Positions 16,014 through 24,605 of a stretch of DNA of 27,934 nt are shown one piece after another; the stretch's first letter is position 1; every line of letters begins with the position of its first letter. A program made the position numbers and the translations under genes. The stretch is taken from assembly GCA_023266245.1 (NCBI GenBank), contig JAHFRO010000022.1:1-27934 (forward strand). The letters run 5' to 3'. Source of the stretch: Betaproteobacteria bacterium. Lineage in GTDB: Bacteria; Pseudomonadota; Gammaproteobacteria; Burkholderiales; SG8-41. Below the pieces are notes generated by a model, which was given only the letters and a program-made list of their open reading frames with translations, did no database searches and was not told the origin of the DNA.

Positions 16014-16829
16014 CTAGCCGATGTAGGGCAACAGCAGGGCGGCGAACGGCATGCTCGAGGTCATGCTGTCAATCCGGTCGAGGATCCCGCCGTGTCCGGG
16101 CAGCAGCGTGCCGCTGTCCTTGGTCCCCGCCTGGCGTTTGAGCCACGACTCGAATAGATCGCCCACTATGCTCATCAGCGCCACACCCGCAAACAGCGCC
16201 GCGCCGCTCGCCCCGTTCCACCACGGCCATTCGGGCGTGACGCCGGACAACAAGACATAATACACCGCCACCGTCGCGCCGGCGCCCGCTACGCCTTCCC
16301 AGGTCTTGCCCGGGCTGATCGCCGGCGCGAGTTTGCGCCGGCCCCAGACGCTGCCGGCAAGGTAGGCCGCGGTGTCCGCCACCCACACGATGCCGAGCAG
16401 GGCCAGTAACCGCGTCGGGTCGGACTGCAGCTGTGCCAGCGCCAGCCACGTCGGCACCAGCACGATCCAGCCCGCGATCCCGAGTGCGAGTGGCGCGCGC
16501 ACCTGCCAGCGCAATGCCAGCCACATCGGTGCGAGCAGCAGCCAGAACGCGCAGCTTGCGCCGTAGACCACGGCAGCCCACGCGGCATGGCCGCCCGCGC
16601 CGGCGGGCGCGGGCGCGGCAGGCCACAGCAGAATCGCGGAGGCGAGTACGACGGCGGCAAACGCCCAGCGCGCCGCCCGTGTCAGTCCCGCGAGCATGCT
16701 CCACTCCCAGCTTGCCCCCAGCAGCGCCGGCAGCAGGGCCACCGTCCACCACTTGTTTGGCAGAAGAAACAGAGCGGCGATGCATGCACCCAGCAGCACC
16801 ACAGCAGTGGCGAATCGCGCAGTGAACAT
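16014..16829 (-). CDS. cdsA: Phosphatidate cytidylyltransferase (CDP-diglyceride synthase)
   Basis: Makes CDP-diacylglycerol from phosphatidic acid and CTP at the inner membrane, the branch point of phospholipid synthesis. The 271-residue protein has about seven or eight hydrophobic membrane segments and ends with the full CdsA signature: SWLKRQAGTKDSGTLLPGHG (positions about 230-249) followed by GILDRID. Metal and substrate residues in that signature are all present. It lies 33 bases downstream of uppS. Confidence 0.96.
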   Translation of the reverse strand: MFTARFATAVVLLGACIAALFLLPNKWWTVALLPALLGASWEWSMLAGLTRAARWAFAAVVLASAILLWPAAPAPAGAGGHAAWAAVVYGASCAFWLLLAPMWLALRWQVRAPLALGIAGWIVLVPTWLALAQLQSDPTRLLALLGIVWVADTAAYLAGSVWGRRKLAPAISPGKTWEGVAGAGATVAVYYVLLSGVTPEWPWWNGASGAALFAGVALMSIVGDLFESWLKRQAGTKDSGTLLPGHGGILDRIDSMTSSMPFAALLLPYIG

Positions 16830-16862
16830 GTTGTTACGGGCCGCGGCTGCGGCCGGCCGGCA

Positions 16863-17660
16863 TCAGTCGGCGTCGCTCAGGTTTTCGACACGCAGTGTCG
16901 CGAGTCCGGCGTCAGCCGGCAGTTGCTCGCTGGTACGTCCGAAGCGGCGTTCGCGCTGCTGATAGGAGATGATCGCGCGGTCGAGCGCTGCCGCATCGAA
17001 GTCCGGCCACAGCGTATCGGTGAAGTAGAGTTCGGTATAGGCCAGCTGCCACAACACGAAATTGCTGATGCGCTGCTCACCACCGGTCCTGATGAAGAGA
17101 TCGGGCTCCGGGGCATAGTTGAGCGCAAGATACGGAGCAAGGTCGCGCTCGTTGAAACCGGCAGCGAGCTCCGGGTGTTCACCGAGCATGCGGTTCACCG
17201 CTTGCAGCACGTCCCAGCGACCGCCGTAGTTGGCTGCGATGCTGAGGGTAAGCCGGTGGTTGTATGCGGTCAGCGCCTCCGCCTCGCGAATCAGGCGCGT
17301 GAGCTTGGGCTCGAAACGCGAGAGGTCGCCGATCACCTTGAAGCGGACACCGTTCTCATGGAGCTTTCCGACTTCCTGTTCGAGCGCCATCACGAACAGC
17401 TGCATCAGAAACGAGACCTCCTCTGCGGGACGCCGCCAGTTCTCGCTGCTGAACGCGAACAGGGTGAGATACTCGACACCGCGCTCGCCGCACGCGCGCA
17501 CCACGTTGCGCACTGCTTCCATCCCGCGCTGGTGGCCGGCCACGCGCGGCAGATATCGCTGCTTCGCCCAGCGCCCATTGCCATCCATGATGATGGCGAC
17601 ATGGCGCGGGACGCGCCGCGCTTCCGGTATTTCGAGGGTGGAGCTCGCGATGTTCGTCAT
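16863..17660 (-). CDS. uppS: Undecaprenyl diphosphate synthase (cis-prenyltransferase)
   Basis: Extends farnesyl diphosphate to C55 undecaprenyl diphosphate, the lipid carrier for peptidoglycan and O-antigen. The 265-residue protein carries IIMDGNGRWAKQR with catalytic Asp26, then GHQRGMEAV, LFAFSSENWRRP and RTGGEQRISNFVLWQ, the five conserved regions of the family in order. Its ATG shares a base with the frr stop (TGATG), indicating coupled translation. Confidence 0.97.
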   Translation of the reverse strand: MTNIASSTLEIPEARRVPRHVAIIMDGNGRWAKQRYLPRVAGHQRGMEAVRNVVRACGERGVEYLTLFAFSSENWRRPAEEVSFLMQLFVMALEQEVGKLHENGVRFKVIGDLSRFEPKLTRLIREAEALTAYNHRLTLSIAANYGGRWDVLQAVNRMLGEHPELAAGFNERDLAPYLALNYAPEPDLFIRTGGEQRISNFVLWQLAYTELYFTDTLWPDFDAAALDRAIISYQQRERRFGRTSEQLPADAGLATLRVENLSDAD

Positions 17661-18217
17661 CAGATTGCCATCAGGTCGGCTTCTTTCTGCTGCAGCAGCT
17701 TGTCGATCTCGGCGATGTAGCGGTCAGTGAGCTTCTGCACGTCGTCCTGCGCCCTGCGCTCCTCGTCTTCCGCCGCCTGCTTCTGCTTGAGCAGCTCCTT
17801 CAGGTGATGGATGGCGTCGCGCCGCACGTTGCGCACCGCTACGCGCGCGTTTTCTCCTTCATGGCGCACCACCTTGATCAGCTCTTTGCGGCGCTCTTCG
17901 GTGAGCGGCGGCATCGGCACCCGCACCGTCTCCCCCATCGTTGCCGGATTGAGGCCTAGATCAGAGTCGCGTATCGCCTTCTCGATGATGCCCGCCATCT
18001 TCTTCTCCCACGGCGTGACTCCGATCGTGCGCGCGTCGAGCAGCGTAACGTTCGCCACCTGCGGGATCGGGGTTGGCGTGCCGTAATAGTCCACCACGAT
18101 GTGATCGAGCAGGCCGGTGTGAGCGCGCCCCGTGCGGACCTTGGCGAGGTCGGTCTTGAGGGCCTCCACTGTCTTTTTCATTTTCTGATCCGCGGTCTTC
18201 TTGACGTCAGCAATCAT
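17660..18217 (-). CDS. frr: Ribosome recycling factor
   Basis: Splits the post-termination ribosome together with EF-G. It has the standard 185 residues and the two-domain L-shape sequence: MIADVKK, KVRTGRAHTGLLDHI (26-40), the VDYYGTPTPIPQVANV hinge region, and the C-terminal helix rich in Lys and Glu (IAEIDKLLQQKEADLMAI). GGAGG stands seven bases before the ATG at 18217. It overlaps uppS by one base and follows pyrH by 31 bases. Confidence 0.98.
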   Translation of the reverse strand: MIADVKKTADQKMKKTVEALKTDLAKVRTGRAHTGLLDHIVVDYYGTPTPIPQVANVTLLDARTIGVTPWEKKMAGIIEKAIRDSDLGLNPATMGETVRVPMPPLTEERRKELIKVVRHEGENARVAVRNVRRDAIHHLKELLKQKQAAEDEERRAQDDVQKLTDRYIAEIDKLLQQKEADLMAI

Positions 18218-18248
18218 GGTCCACCTCCCGCTTGGTCGAGAGCCTCCC

Positions 18249-18968
18249 TCAATTATGCAGGAAAGTTCCCTCGTCCTCGCCTAGTACCACGCGCTGGAGC
18301 GCGGCCGGCTTGAGGATGCTGAAAACGTTGATCGGCAGCTTCTGGTCGCGGCAAAGCGTCAACGCGGTGGCGTCCATCACCTTGAGGTTCTTGATGATCG
18401 CCTCGTCAAAGGTAAGGCGCTTGTAGCGCATCGCGTCGGGGTGGGTCTCGGGATCGTCGGTGTAGACCCCATCCACTTTGGTCGCCTTGAGAACGAGATC
18501 GACGTTCATCTCCATCCCGCGCAGCGCAGCCGCGGTATCGGTGGTGAAGAACGGGTTGCCGGTGCCGGCGGCGAAAATCACGACCTTGCCTTCTTCCAGA
18601 TAGCGCATCGCCTTGCCGCGGATGTAAGGTTCGACCACCTGCTCGATGTTGAGCGCCGACTGCACCCGGCTTACCAGACTGACACGCCGCATCGCGTCCT
18701 GCAGCGCCAGCGCATTCATCACCGTGGCGAGCATGCCTATGTAATCCGCGGTGGCGCGGTCCATATGGGAGGCCGCCGGCGCGATGCCGCGGAAGATGTT
18801 ACCGCCCCCGATCACAATCGCGACCTCTACCCCGAGGTTCACCACTTCCGCGATTTCACCGACGATACGGTCGATCGTCTCACGGTTGATGCCATAGTTG
18901 TCCTCTCCCAGCAATGCCTCGCCGCTCAGCTTGAGCAGGATGCGTTTGTAGGCGGGTGTTTGCGGCAT
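18249..18968 (-). CDS. pyrH: UMP kinase
   Basis: Phosphorylates UMP to UDP in pyrimidine nucleotide synthesis; bacterial-type hexameric enzyme of the amino-acid-kinase fold. The 239-residue protein has RILLKLSGEALLG at 9-21, GGGNIFRG at 54-61, and the nucleotide-binding region FAAGTGNPFFTTDTAAALRG. The tsf-pyrH-frr order is the usual one. Only a weak purine-rich ribosome-binding site is seen before the ATG. Confidence 0.98.
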   Translation of the reverse strand: MPQTPAYKRILLKLSGEALLGEDNYGINRETIDRIVGEIAEVVNLGVEVAIVIGGGNIFRGIAPAASHMDRATADYIGMLATVMNALALQDAMRRVSLVSRVQSALNIEQVVEPYIRGKAMRYLEEGKVVIFAAGTGNPFFTTDTAAALRGMEMNVDLVLKATKVDGVYTDDPETHPDAMRYKRLTFDEAIIKNLKVMDATALTLCRDQKLPINVFSILKPAALQRVVLGEDEGTFLHN

Positions 18969-19026
18969 GTTGTTTCTTTTTCGCGCTGTCGTGATGGGTT
19001 GATTGATCGCGGGCGGGATGGCTTCC

Positions 19027-19911
19027 TCACATCGCCTGGCTGACCTGCGCCATCACTTCCGTGACGAAATCGTCTTTTTTCTTCTCAATGCCCTCGCCTA
19101 CTACGTACAACGCGAAACCGGCGACCGTGGCGTTGCTGGACTTGAGCAGCTGCTCGACGCTCTGTTTGTCGTTCTTCACGAACGGCTGCCCGAGCAGCGT
19201 GACTTCCTTGAAAAACTTCTGCACCGCGCCCTCCACCATCTTCTCGACGATGTTGGCGGGCTTGCCCGATTCTGCGGCCTTTGCGGACGCGATCTCGCGT
19301 TCCTTCTGCACCAGCGCAGCCGGCACTTCGGCCGCTGACAACGCGACCGGCTTGCTGGCCGCGATGTGCATGGCGATATCCCTGGCCAGCGCATCTTCGC
19401 CGCCGACCACGTCCACCAGCACACCGATCCTGGCACCGCCGTGAATGTAGCTCGCCAGCCTGCCCTGCGCCGCCAGGCACACGAAACGGCGGATCGCCAT
19501 ATTCTCTCCGATCTTGCCGACCAGCGCCTGGCGTGCCTCTTCCACCGTCGCGCCTTTGAGCGGGAGCCGGGACAGCGTTGTAACATCCACGGGACGCTGC
19601 GATGCCGCCAGCTCGGCCAGCGCACCGGCGAAGGCGAGGAATGCTTCGTTCTTGGCCACGAAATCGGTTTCGCAGTTGACCTCTACCAGCGCCCCGGCCT
19701 TGCCGTCGCGCGCGATATGCGCCGCCACCACGCCTTCCGCGGTCACCCTCGAGGCGGTCCTGCTCGCCTTGTTACCGAGCTTGATGCGCAGGATCTCCTC
19801 GGCCTTGCCCATGTCGCCGTCGGCCTCGGTCAGGGCCTTCTTGCATTCCATCATCGGCGCGTCGGTCTTTTCGCGCAGCTCTTTCACCATGCTCGCGGTG
19901 ATTTCCGCCAT
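19027..19911 (-). CDS. tsf: Elongation factor Ts
   Basis: Guanine nucleotide exchange factor for EF-Tu. The 294-residue protein starts with a UBA-like domain (MAEITASMVKELREKTDAPM and the following MECKKALTEADGDM), followed by the core domain with CETDFVAKNEAF and a coiled-coil part (about 190-230). GAGG lies seven bases before the ATG. A hairpin with a T-run stands between rpsB and tsf, so tsf expression probably depends on partial read-through, or on a separate promoter not identified here. Confidence 0.98.
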   Translation of the reverse strand: MAEITASMVKELREKTDAPMMECKKALTEADGDMGKAEEILRIKLGNKASRTASRVTAEGVVAAHIARDGKAGALVEVNCETDFVAKNEAFLAFAGALAELAASQRPVDVTTLSRLPLKGATVEEARQALVGKIGENMAIRRFVCLAAQGRLASYIHGGARIGVLVDVVGGEDALARDIAMHIAASKPVALSAAEVPAALVQKEREIASAKAAESGKPANIVEKMVEGAVQKFFKEVTLLGQPFVKNDKQSVEQLLKSSNATVAGFALYVVGEGIEKKKDDFVTEVMAQVSQAM

Positions 19912-19928
19912 TCAAGTCCTCGCTGGTT

Positions 19929-19951
19929 AAAAAAAGGGGGCTCGCGCCCCC
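19929..19951 (-). terminator. Intrinsic terminator between rpsB and tsf
   Basis: On the minus strand GGGGGC, a 4-base loop GCGA and GCCCCC (19951-19936) are followed by seven T residues (19935-19929). It lies 22 bases after the rpsB stop and before tsf, so it would reduce, not abolish, transcription into tsf and the genes below. Confidence 0.85.
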
Positions 19952-19973
19952 AAGGCAGTTTCAGGAAACGCAC

Positions 19974-20717
19974 TCACGCGCCCTCGTTCTCTTCAACCTC
20001 GACGAATTCATCGCCGCCGCGAACGATTTCCTTGACGCTGTCCTGCCGGCCTTCGAGTACCGCGTCGGCAACGCCGCGCACGTAGAGGCGAATCGCGCGG
20101 CTGGAATCATCGTTGCCGGGGATGACATAGTCCACTCCCTCCGGCGAATGGTTGGTATCCACCACCCCGATCACCGGGATGCCAAGTTTCTTGGCCTCCG
20201 CTACCGCTCCCTTCTGGTAGCCGACATCGATCACGAACAGCGCATCCGGCAACCCGTTCAAGTCCTTGATGCCGCCCAGGCTGCGATCGAGCTTGGCGAT
20301 TTCGCGCTGGTAATGCAGGGCCTCCTTCTTGGGCAGCTTTTCGATCGATCCGTCCTGCACCATGGCTTCCATCTCCTTCAGCCGCTTGATCGACTGCTTT
20401 ACTGTCTTGTAGTTGGTGAGCATGCCGCCCAGCCAGCGGTAATCGACGTACGGAGCGCCGCAGCGCAATGCTTCCTCCTTGATGATTTCGCGCGCCTGGC
20501 GCTTGGTCCCGACGAACAGCACCGCGCCTTTATTGGCGGAGAGCTGGCGCACGAACTTGCGCGCCTCCTGATACATTGCCAGAGTCTTTTCAAGGTTGAC
20601 GATGTGGATCTTGTTGCGGTGCCCGAAGATGTACGGCGCCATTTTCGGGTTCCAATAGCGGGTCTGGTGCCCGAAGTGGACGCCGGCTTCGAGCATTTCA
20701 CGCATCGTGACTGACAT
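19974..20717 (-). CDS. rpsB: 30S ribosomal protein S2
   Basis: Small-subunit ribosomal protein of 247 residues with the family opening MREMLEAGVHFGHQTRYWNP, followed by FVGTKRQAREII and DYRWLGGMLTNYKT, the S1-binding side, and the conserved GIPVIGVVDTNHSPEGVDYVIPGND block cut here to its core. The acidic C-terminus (FVEVEENEGA) is normal. AGGAGG at 20732-20727 stands nine bases before the ATG at 20717. A 140-base structured leader with its own promoter lies upstream, which fits autogenous control by S2. Confidence 0.98.
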   Translation of the reverse strand: MSVTMREMLEAGVHFGHQTRYWNPKMAPYIFGHRNKIHIVNLEKTLAMYQEARKFVRQLSANKGAVLFVGTKRQAREIIKEEALRCGAPYVDYRWLGGMLTNYKTVKQSIKRLKEMEAMVQDGSIEKLPKKEALHYQREIAKLDRSLGGIKDLNGLPDALFVIDVGYQKGAVAEAKKLGIPVIGVVDTNHSPEGVDYVIPGNDDSSRAIRLYVRGVADAVLEGRQDSVKEIVRGGDEFVEVEENEGA

Positions 20718-20748
20718 GCTGTGCTGCCTCCTGTAAGGGTTGAGCCTC

Positions 20749-20800
20749 CATCCGCCGTGAGGTCGCCGCGCGCGGCGACCACCCTCACTGTGGGCGGATG
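20749..20800 (-). promoter_or_regulatory. Structured 5' leader of rpsB
   Basis: A 52-base interrupted stem: CATCCGCC (20749-20756) pairs with GGCGGATG (20793-20800), GTGAG (20757-20761) with CTCAC (20784-20788), enclosing the perfect 20-base palindrome at 20761-20780 (GGTCGCC arms). It lies between the candidate promoter and the rpsB ribosome-binding site. In gammaproteobacteria S2 represses its own mRNA through the rpsB leader; the same role here is an inference from position and structure. Confidence 0.6.
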
Positions 20801-20867
20801 TGCGAATTAAGCTCCGCGTTTCCTATACGACAAAAACAATATCACAACGCGGCATAGCTAACTTGCT

Positions 20868-20897
20868 ATTTTATCACGATAAACTGCCATTCCTCAA
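20868..20897 (-). promoter_or_regulatory. Probable sigma70 promoter of the rpsB operon
   Basis: On the minus strand TTGAGG (20897-20892) and TAAAAT (20873-20868) are separated by 18 bp. The -10 box differs from consensus at one position. Transcription would start near 20861, giving a leader of roughly 140 bases before the rpsB ATG. Confidence 0.55.
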
Positions 20898-21010
20898 GGC
20901 GACCCTCGACCCGTGCGTGGGGCGACATTCTGGACTACAATCCGCTGTCCTTGAAAAACCAGCCACTTGGAACCGAATCAACGCGGCGCGAGCAGCGCCC
21001 GGGATGGCCC

Positions 21011-21811
21011 ATGGCCGTCAACATCAAGTCCCTGCAGGAAATCGAAAAGATGCGCGTAGCGGGCCGTCTCGCCGCCGAAGTGCTCGATTACATCGCGCCT
21101 TACGTGAAACACGGCATCACCACCGGTGAGCTCGACCGCCTGTGCCACGACTACATTTCCAAGGTACAAAAGACGATCCCCGCTCCCCTTAACTACGCCC
21201 CGCCCGGCTATCAGCCGTTTCCCAAGTCGATCTGCACCTCGGTGAACCACGTGGTGTGCCACGGCGTGCCCGGCGACAAAAAACTCCGCACCGGCGACAT
21301 CATCAACATCGACATTACCGTCATCAAGGACGGCTATCACGGCGACACCAGCCGCATGTTCTACGTCGGCCGGCCCTCGATCCAGGCACGGCGGTTGTGT
21401 GAAGTGACTTACGAGTGCCTGTGGTGGGGAATCGAGACGGTGCAGCCGGGCGCGCATCTGGGTGACATCGGACACGCGATACAGAGCCACGCTGAGCAGC
21501 ACGGTTTCAGCGTGGTGCGCGAGTTCTGCGGCCACGGCATCGGCAAGAAGTTCCACGAAGAGCCCCAGGTGCTGCATTACGGCAGGCCGGGCGCCGGGCT
21601 CAGGCTTGAACCGGGCATGACCTTCACCATCGAGCCCATGATCAACGCCGGCAAGCCGGACATCCGCCAGCTCGCCGACGGCTGGACGGTGGTAACCAAG
21701 GACCACAGCCTGTCGGCGCAATGGGAACATACCGTGCTCGTCACCGAGACCGGTTACGAGGTGCTCACGCTGTCGGCGGGCGCACCGCCCAAACCCAAAC
21801 TCCACTCCTGA
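21011..21811 (+). CDS. map: Methionine aminopeptidase, type I
   Basis: Removes the initiator Met from new proteins after deformylation (the deformylase gene def is at the right of this window). The 266-residue enzyme has all five metal ligands: Asp101 (INIDIT), Asp112 (HGDTSRMF), His175 (CGHGIG), Glu208 (TIEPM) and Glu239 (WEHTV). The active-site His84 lies in VCHGVPGD. I chose ATG 21011 (MAVNIKSLQEIEKM); the frame could reach 20951 but the added residues have no family counterpart. It is divergent from rpsB and four bases upstream of glnD. Confidence 0.97.
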   Translation: MAVNIKSLQEIEKMRVAGRLAAEVLDYIAPYVKHGITTGELDRLCHDYISKVQKTIPAPLNYAPPGYQPFPKSICTSVNHVVCHGVPGDKKLRTGDIINIDITVIKDGYHGDTSRMFYVGRPSIQARRLCEVTYECLWWGIETVQPGAHLGDIGHAIQSHAEQHGFSVVREFCGHGIGKKFHEEPQVLHYGRPGAGLRLEPGMTFTIEPMINAGKPDIRQLADGWTVVTKDHSLSAQWEHTVLVTETGYEVLTLSAGAPPKPKLHS

Positions 21812-21815
21812 GCGC

Positions 21816-24410
21816 ATGGCAAGCCTGCAGACCGCGACCGCCCCTGCCGCCGTGCCGCTGCAGGCGCGCATCGGCTCATGGAAACAGAAGCTCGCCACGC
21901 AAACCAGCCGGTTGCGCGAGGAGTTCTTCGCCCGCAAGTCACCATCGGAGCTGCTGCGCCGCCAGGCGGCCGTGATCGATCGGCAACTCAAGGAGGTGTG
22001 GGCGAGCCATGCCATGCCGCGCAATGTGGCGCTCGCTGCGGTCGGCGGCTACGGGCGCGGCCGGCTCTTCCCCTGTTCCGACGTCGACCTGCTGATCCTG
22101 CTCTCGACACCGGCCGATGCAACGCTCGCGCACAAGCTCGAGAAGCTGATCGGCATTTTGTGGGACATCGGCCTTGATGTCGGCCACAGCGTGCGCACCA
22201 TCGACGAATGCGCCGCGCTGGCCGCGGCGGATGTCACGGTACAGACCACATTACTGGAAGCACGCCTGCTGACAGGCAAACGCGAGCTGTTCGCGAGATT
22301 CGTCAAGCGCATGCGGGATACGCTCGACCCCGCTGTGTTCCTGCAGGCGAAGCTGCTGGAACAGCAGCAGCGCCACGCGCGCTATGCGGAAACCAATCTC
22401 GAACCCAACATCAAGGAAAGCGCAGGGGGGCTACGCGACCTGCAGACCATCCTGTGGATCGCGCGCGCCGCCCAGATCGGCACCGGCTGGCGCGAGCTGG
22501 CGCGTCGCGGCGTAATCACCGCCGCAGAGGCACGCGAGATCCAGAGCCATGAGCAATTCCTGCAGTCGCTGCGCATCCGGCTCCACTATTGCGCGGGCCG
22601 GCGGGAGGACCGCCTGCTGTTCGATTTCCAGTCCGCGCTCGCCCGCGAGTTCGGGCTGCATGACCGGCCGCACCGGCTGGCGAGCGAGCAGTTGATGCAG
22701 CGCTATTACCGCACCGCCAAGGCGGTGTCTCAGCTCAACACCATCGTGCTGCAGAACCTGGGTGCGCGCGTGATGCCGGCGCACGACCAGGAATATCACC
22801 CGATCAACGAGCGTTTCGGGACGCGCGACGAGCTGCTCGAGGCGTGTGACGAGCGGTTATTCGAGCGCCTCCCCGGAGCAATACTGGAAAGCTTCGTCCT
22901 GTTGCAGCAGCACCCCGAACTCAAAGGGATGAGCGCGTCTACACTGCGCGCCCTGTGGTGTGCGCGCAGGCTGATCAACCCGACGTTCCGACGCAATCCG
23001 CACAACCGTGAGCGATTCATGCAGCTGCTGCGCAGCCCGACGCGCGTGGAGCGGGCGCTGCGACGCATGAACGAATATGGCGTGATCGGCCGCTACCTCC
23101 CTGCCTTCGGCCGCATCGTCGGACAGATGCAGCACGACCTCTACCATGTCTATACGGTGGATGAGCATATCCTGCGGGTAGTGCGCAATCTGCGCCGTTT
23201 CTCGATACCGGAACTCGCGCACGAGTTCCCGCTGTGCAGCCGTCTGATGAGCGATTTCGCGCGTAGCGAGGTGCTGTATCTCGCGGCGCTGTTCCACGAC
23301 ATCGCCAAGGGACGCGGCGGCGACCACTCGCAACTGGGGACCGTGGACGCGCGCAGCTTTTGCCGGGAGCACGGGCTTACCCGCGATGACAGCGAGCTTG
23401 TCGCCTGGCTGGTCGAGAACCATCTGGTGATGTCCACCACCGCCCAGAAGCAGGACATCGCCGACCCCGAAGTGGTGAGCGCTTTCGCGAAACGCGTCAG
23501 CGACGAGCGTCACCTGGTCGCACTTTACTTGCTGACGGTTGCGGACATCCGCGGCACCAGTCCCAAGGTGTGGAACGCGTGGAAGGCGAAGTTGCTGGAA
23601 GACCTGTTTTGGGCGACGCGGCGGTTGCTGGCGGGCGCCCGCCTCACGCTTGCCAGCAGCCTGCAGGCACGTCAGGACGAAGCGCGCTCCAAGCTGCGAC
23701 TCTATGCCGTTCCGGACAACGCGCACGAGCCGCTGTGGGCCGAGCTCGACGACCCCTATTTCCTGCGTCACGAGCCGCAGGAAATCGCGTGGCACACGCG
23801 GCTGCTGTATTACCGCGTGCATACTCCTGAACCGGTGGTCAAGGCGCGGCTGTCGCCTGCCGGCGAAGGTTTGCAGGTGATGATCTACGTGCCGGACCAG
23901 AAAGAGCTGTTCGCGCGCATCTGCAGCTTCTTCGAGCGCGTCAGCTACGACATCTTCGAGGCCAAGATCTACACCACGCGCCATGGCTATGCGCTCGACA
24001 GCTTCCAGGTACAGGACCCGGACAACCGGCGGCCGCAGTACCGCGACGTCATCGGTCTCATCGAGCACGAGCTGGCCGAACGTCTCCGGCACAAGACGCC
24101 GCTGCCGCCGCTGACCAAACCACGGTTAAGCCGCCAGCTGCGCCATTTCCCGATCTCGCCGGAGGTCAACATCCAGCCCGACGAGAAAGGCACGTACTGG
24201 GTGCTGTCGGTGATCGCAGGTGACCGTCCCGGGCTGCTTTCCCGCATTGCCCGCGTGCTCACCGCTTACGACATCAATCTGCACACTGCCAAGATCAATA
24301 CGCTCGGCGCACGCGCCGAGGACGTGTTCCTGATCACCGGGGCGGTGCTGAAGGATCCCAAAGCGGTGGTGCGCCTCGAGAGTGATCTCGTGGAGCAGCT
24401 GCGGACGTAA
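21816..24410 (+). CDS. glnD: Bifunctional PII uridylyltransferase/uridylyl-removing enzyme
   Basis: Nitrogen sensor that uridylylates PII proteins when glutamine is low and removes UMP when it is high. The 864-residue protein shows the whole domain order: nucleotidyltransferase with GGYGRGRLFPCSDVDLL (77-93, catalytic Asp89 and Asp91), the helical linker with NIKESAGGLRDLQ (198-210), the HD hydrolase with LFHDIAKGRGGDHS (492-505), and two C-terminal ACT domains (about 690-770 and 795-860, the second with GDRPGLLSRIARVL). It is four bases after map, so the two are probably cotranscribed. The 411-residue minus-strand frame over this gene is a shadow. Confidence 0.97.
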   Translation: MASLQTATAPAAVPLQARIGSWKQKLATQTSRLREEFFARKSPSELLRRQAAVIDRQLKEVWASHAMPRNVALAAVGGYGRGRLFPCSDVDLLILLSTPADATLAHKLEKLIGILWDIGLDVGHSVRTIDECAALAAADVTVQTTLLEARLLTGKRELFARFVKRMRDTLDPAVFLQAKLLEQQQRHARYAETNLEPNIKESAGGLRDLQTILWIARAAQIGTGWRELARRGVITAAEAREIQSHEQFLQSLRIRLHYCAGRREDRLLFDFQSALAREFGLHDRPHRLASEQLMQRYYRTAKAVSQLNTIVLQNLGARVMPAHDQEYHPINERFGTRDELLEACDERLFERLPGAILESFVLLQQHPELKGMSASTLRALWCARRLINPTFRRNPHNRERFMQLLRSPTRVERALRRMNEYGVIGRYLPAFGRIVGQMQHDLYHVYTVDEHILRVVRNLRRFSIPELAHEFPLCSRLMSDFARSEVLYLAALFHDIAKGRGGDHSQLGTVDARSFCREHGLTRDDSELVAWLVENHLVMSTTAQKQDIADPEVVSAFAKRVSDERHLVALYLLTVADIRGTSPKVWNAWKAKLLEDLFWATRRLLAGARLTLASSLQARQDEARSKLRLYAVPDNAHEPLWAELDDPYFLRHEPQEIAWHTRLLYYRVHTPEPVVKARLSPAGEGLQVMIYVPDQKELFARICSFFERVSYDIFEAKIYTTRHGYALDSFQVQDPDNRRPQYRDVIGLIEHELAERLRHKTPLPPLTKPRLSRQLRHFPISPEVNIQPDEKGTYWVLSVIAGDRPGLLSRIARVLTAYDINLHTAKINTLGARAEDVFLITGAVLKDPKAVVRLESDLVEQLRT

Positions 24411-24415
24411 CAATC

Positions 24416-24537
24416 CACCACAGAGGCACAGAGACATGGAGAAAGTTAACAACTATAAACGCAGAGAATGTGTTCTTCTTCGTGCGCTCTGCGTCTTTGC
24501 GTTGAAAAATTTCCGCCTTCTCTGTGTCTCTGTGGTG
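24416..24537. repeat. MITE-like/REP-like element with 19-bp terminal inverted repeats
   Basis: The left end (24416-24434, CACCACAGAGGCACAGAGA) and right end (24519-24537, reverse complement with one mismatch) bound 122 bp. An inner inverted pair GCAGAG (24461-24466) and CTCTGC (24487-24492) gives a second stem, and the interior is AT-richer than its surroundings. Elements with CACCACAGAG-type ends are, to my recollection, common in environmental bacterial genomes. It carries no transposase, so mobility would need one elsewhere. Confidence 0.65.
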
Positions 24538-24605
24538 AAACATGGCCTCTGAACGCTCCACGGCATGTATCCTCAGCCTCGCGTCGGCCGTCTGCCCGCC
24601 TCCGC

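Noticed and set aside
20800..21129. A 109-codon plus-strand frame upstream of and over the map start
   Set aside because: It crosses the rpsB promoter region and runs out of frame into map; it has no ribosome-binding site or domain.
22857..24092. A 411-codon minus-strand frame inside glnD
   Set aside because: Antisense to the HD and ACT domains of glnD, with no recognisable motif or ribosome-binding site.
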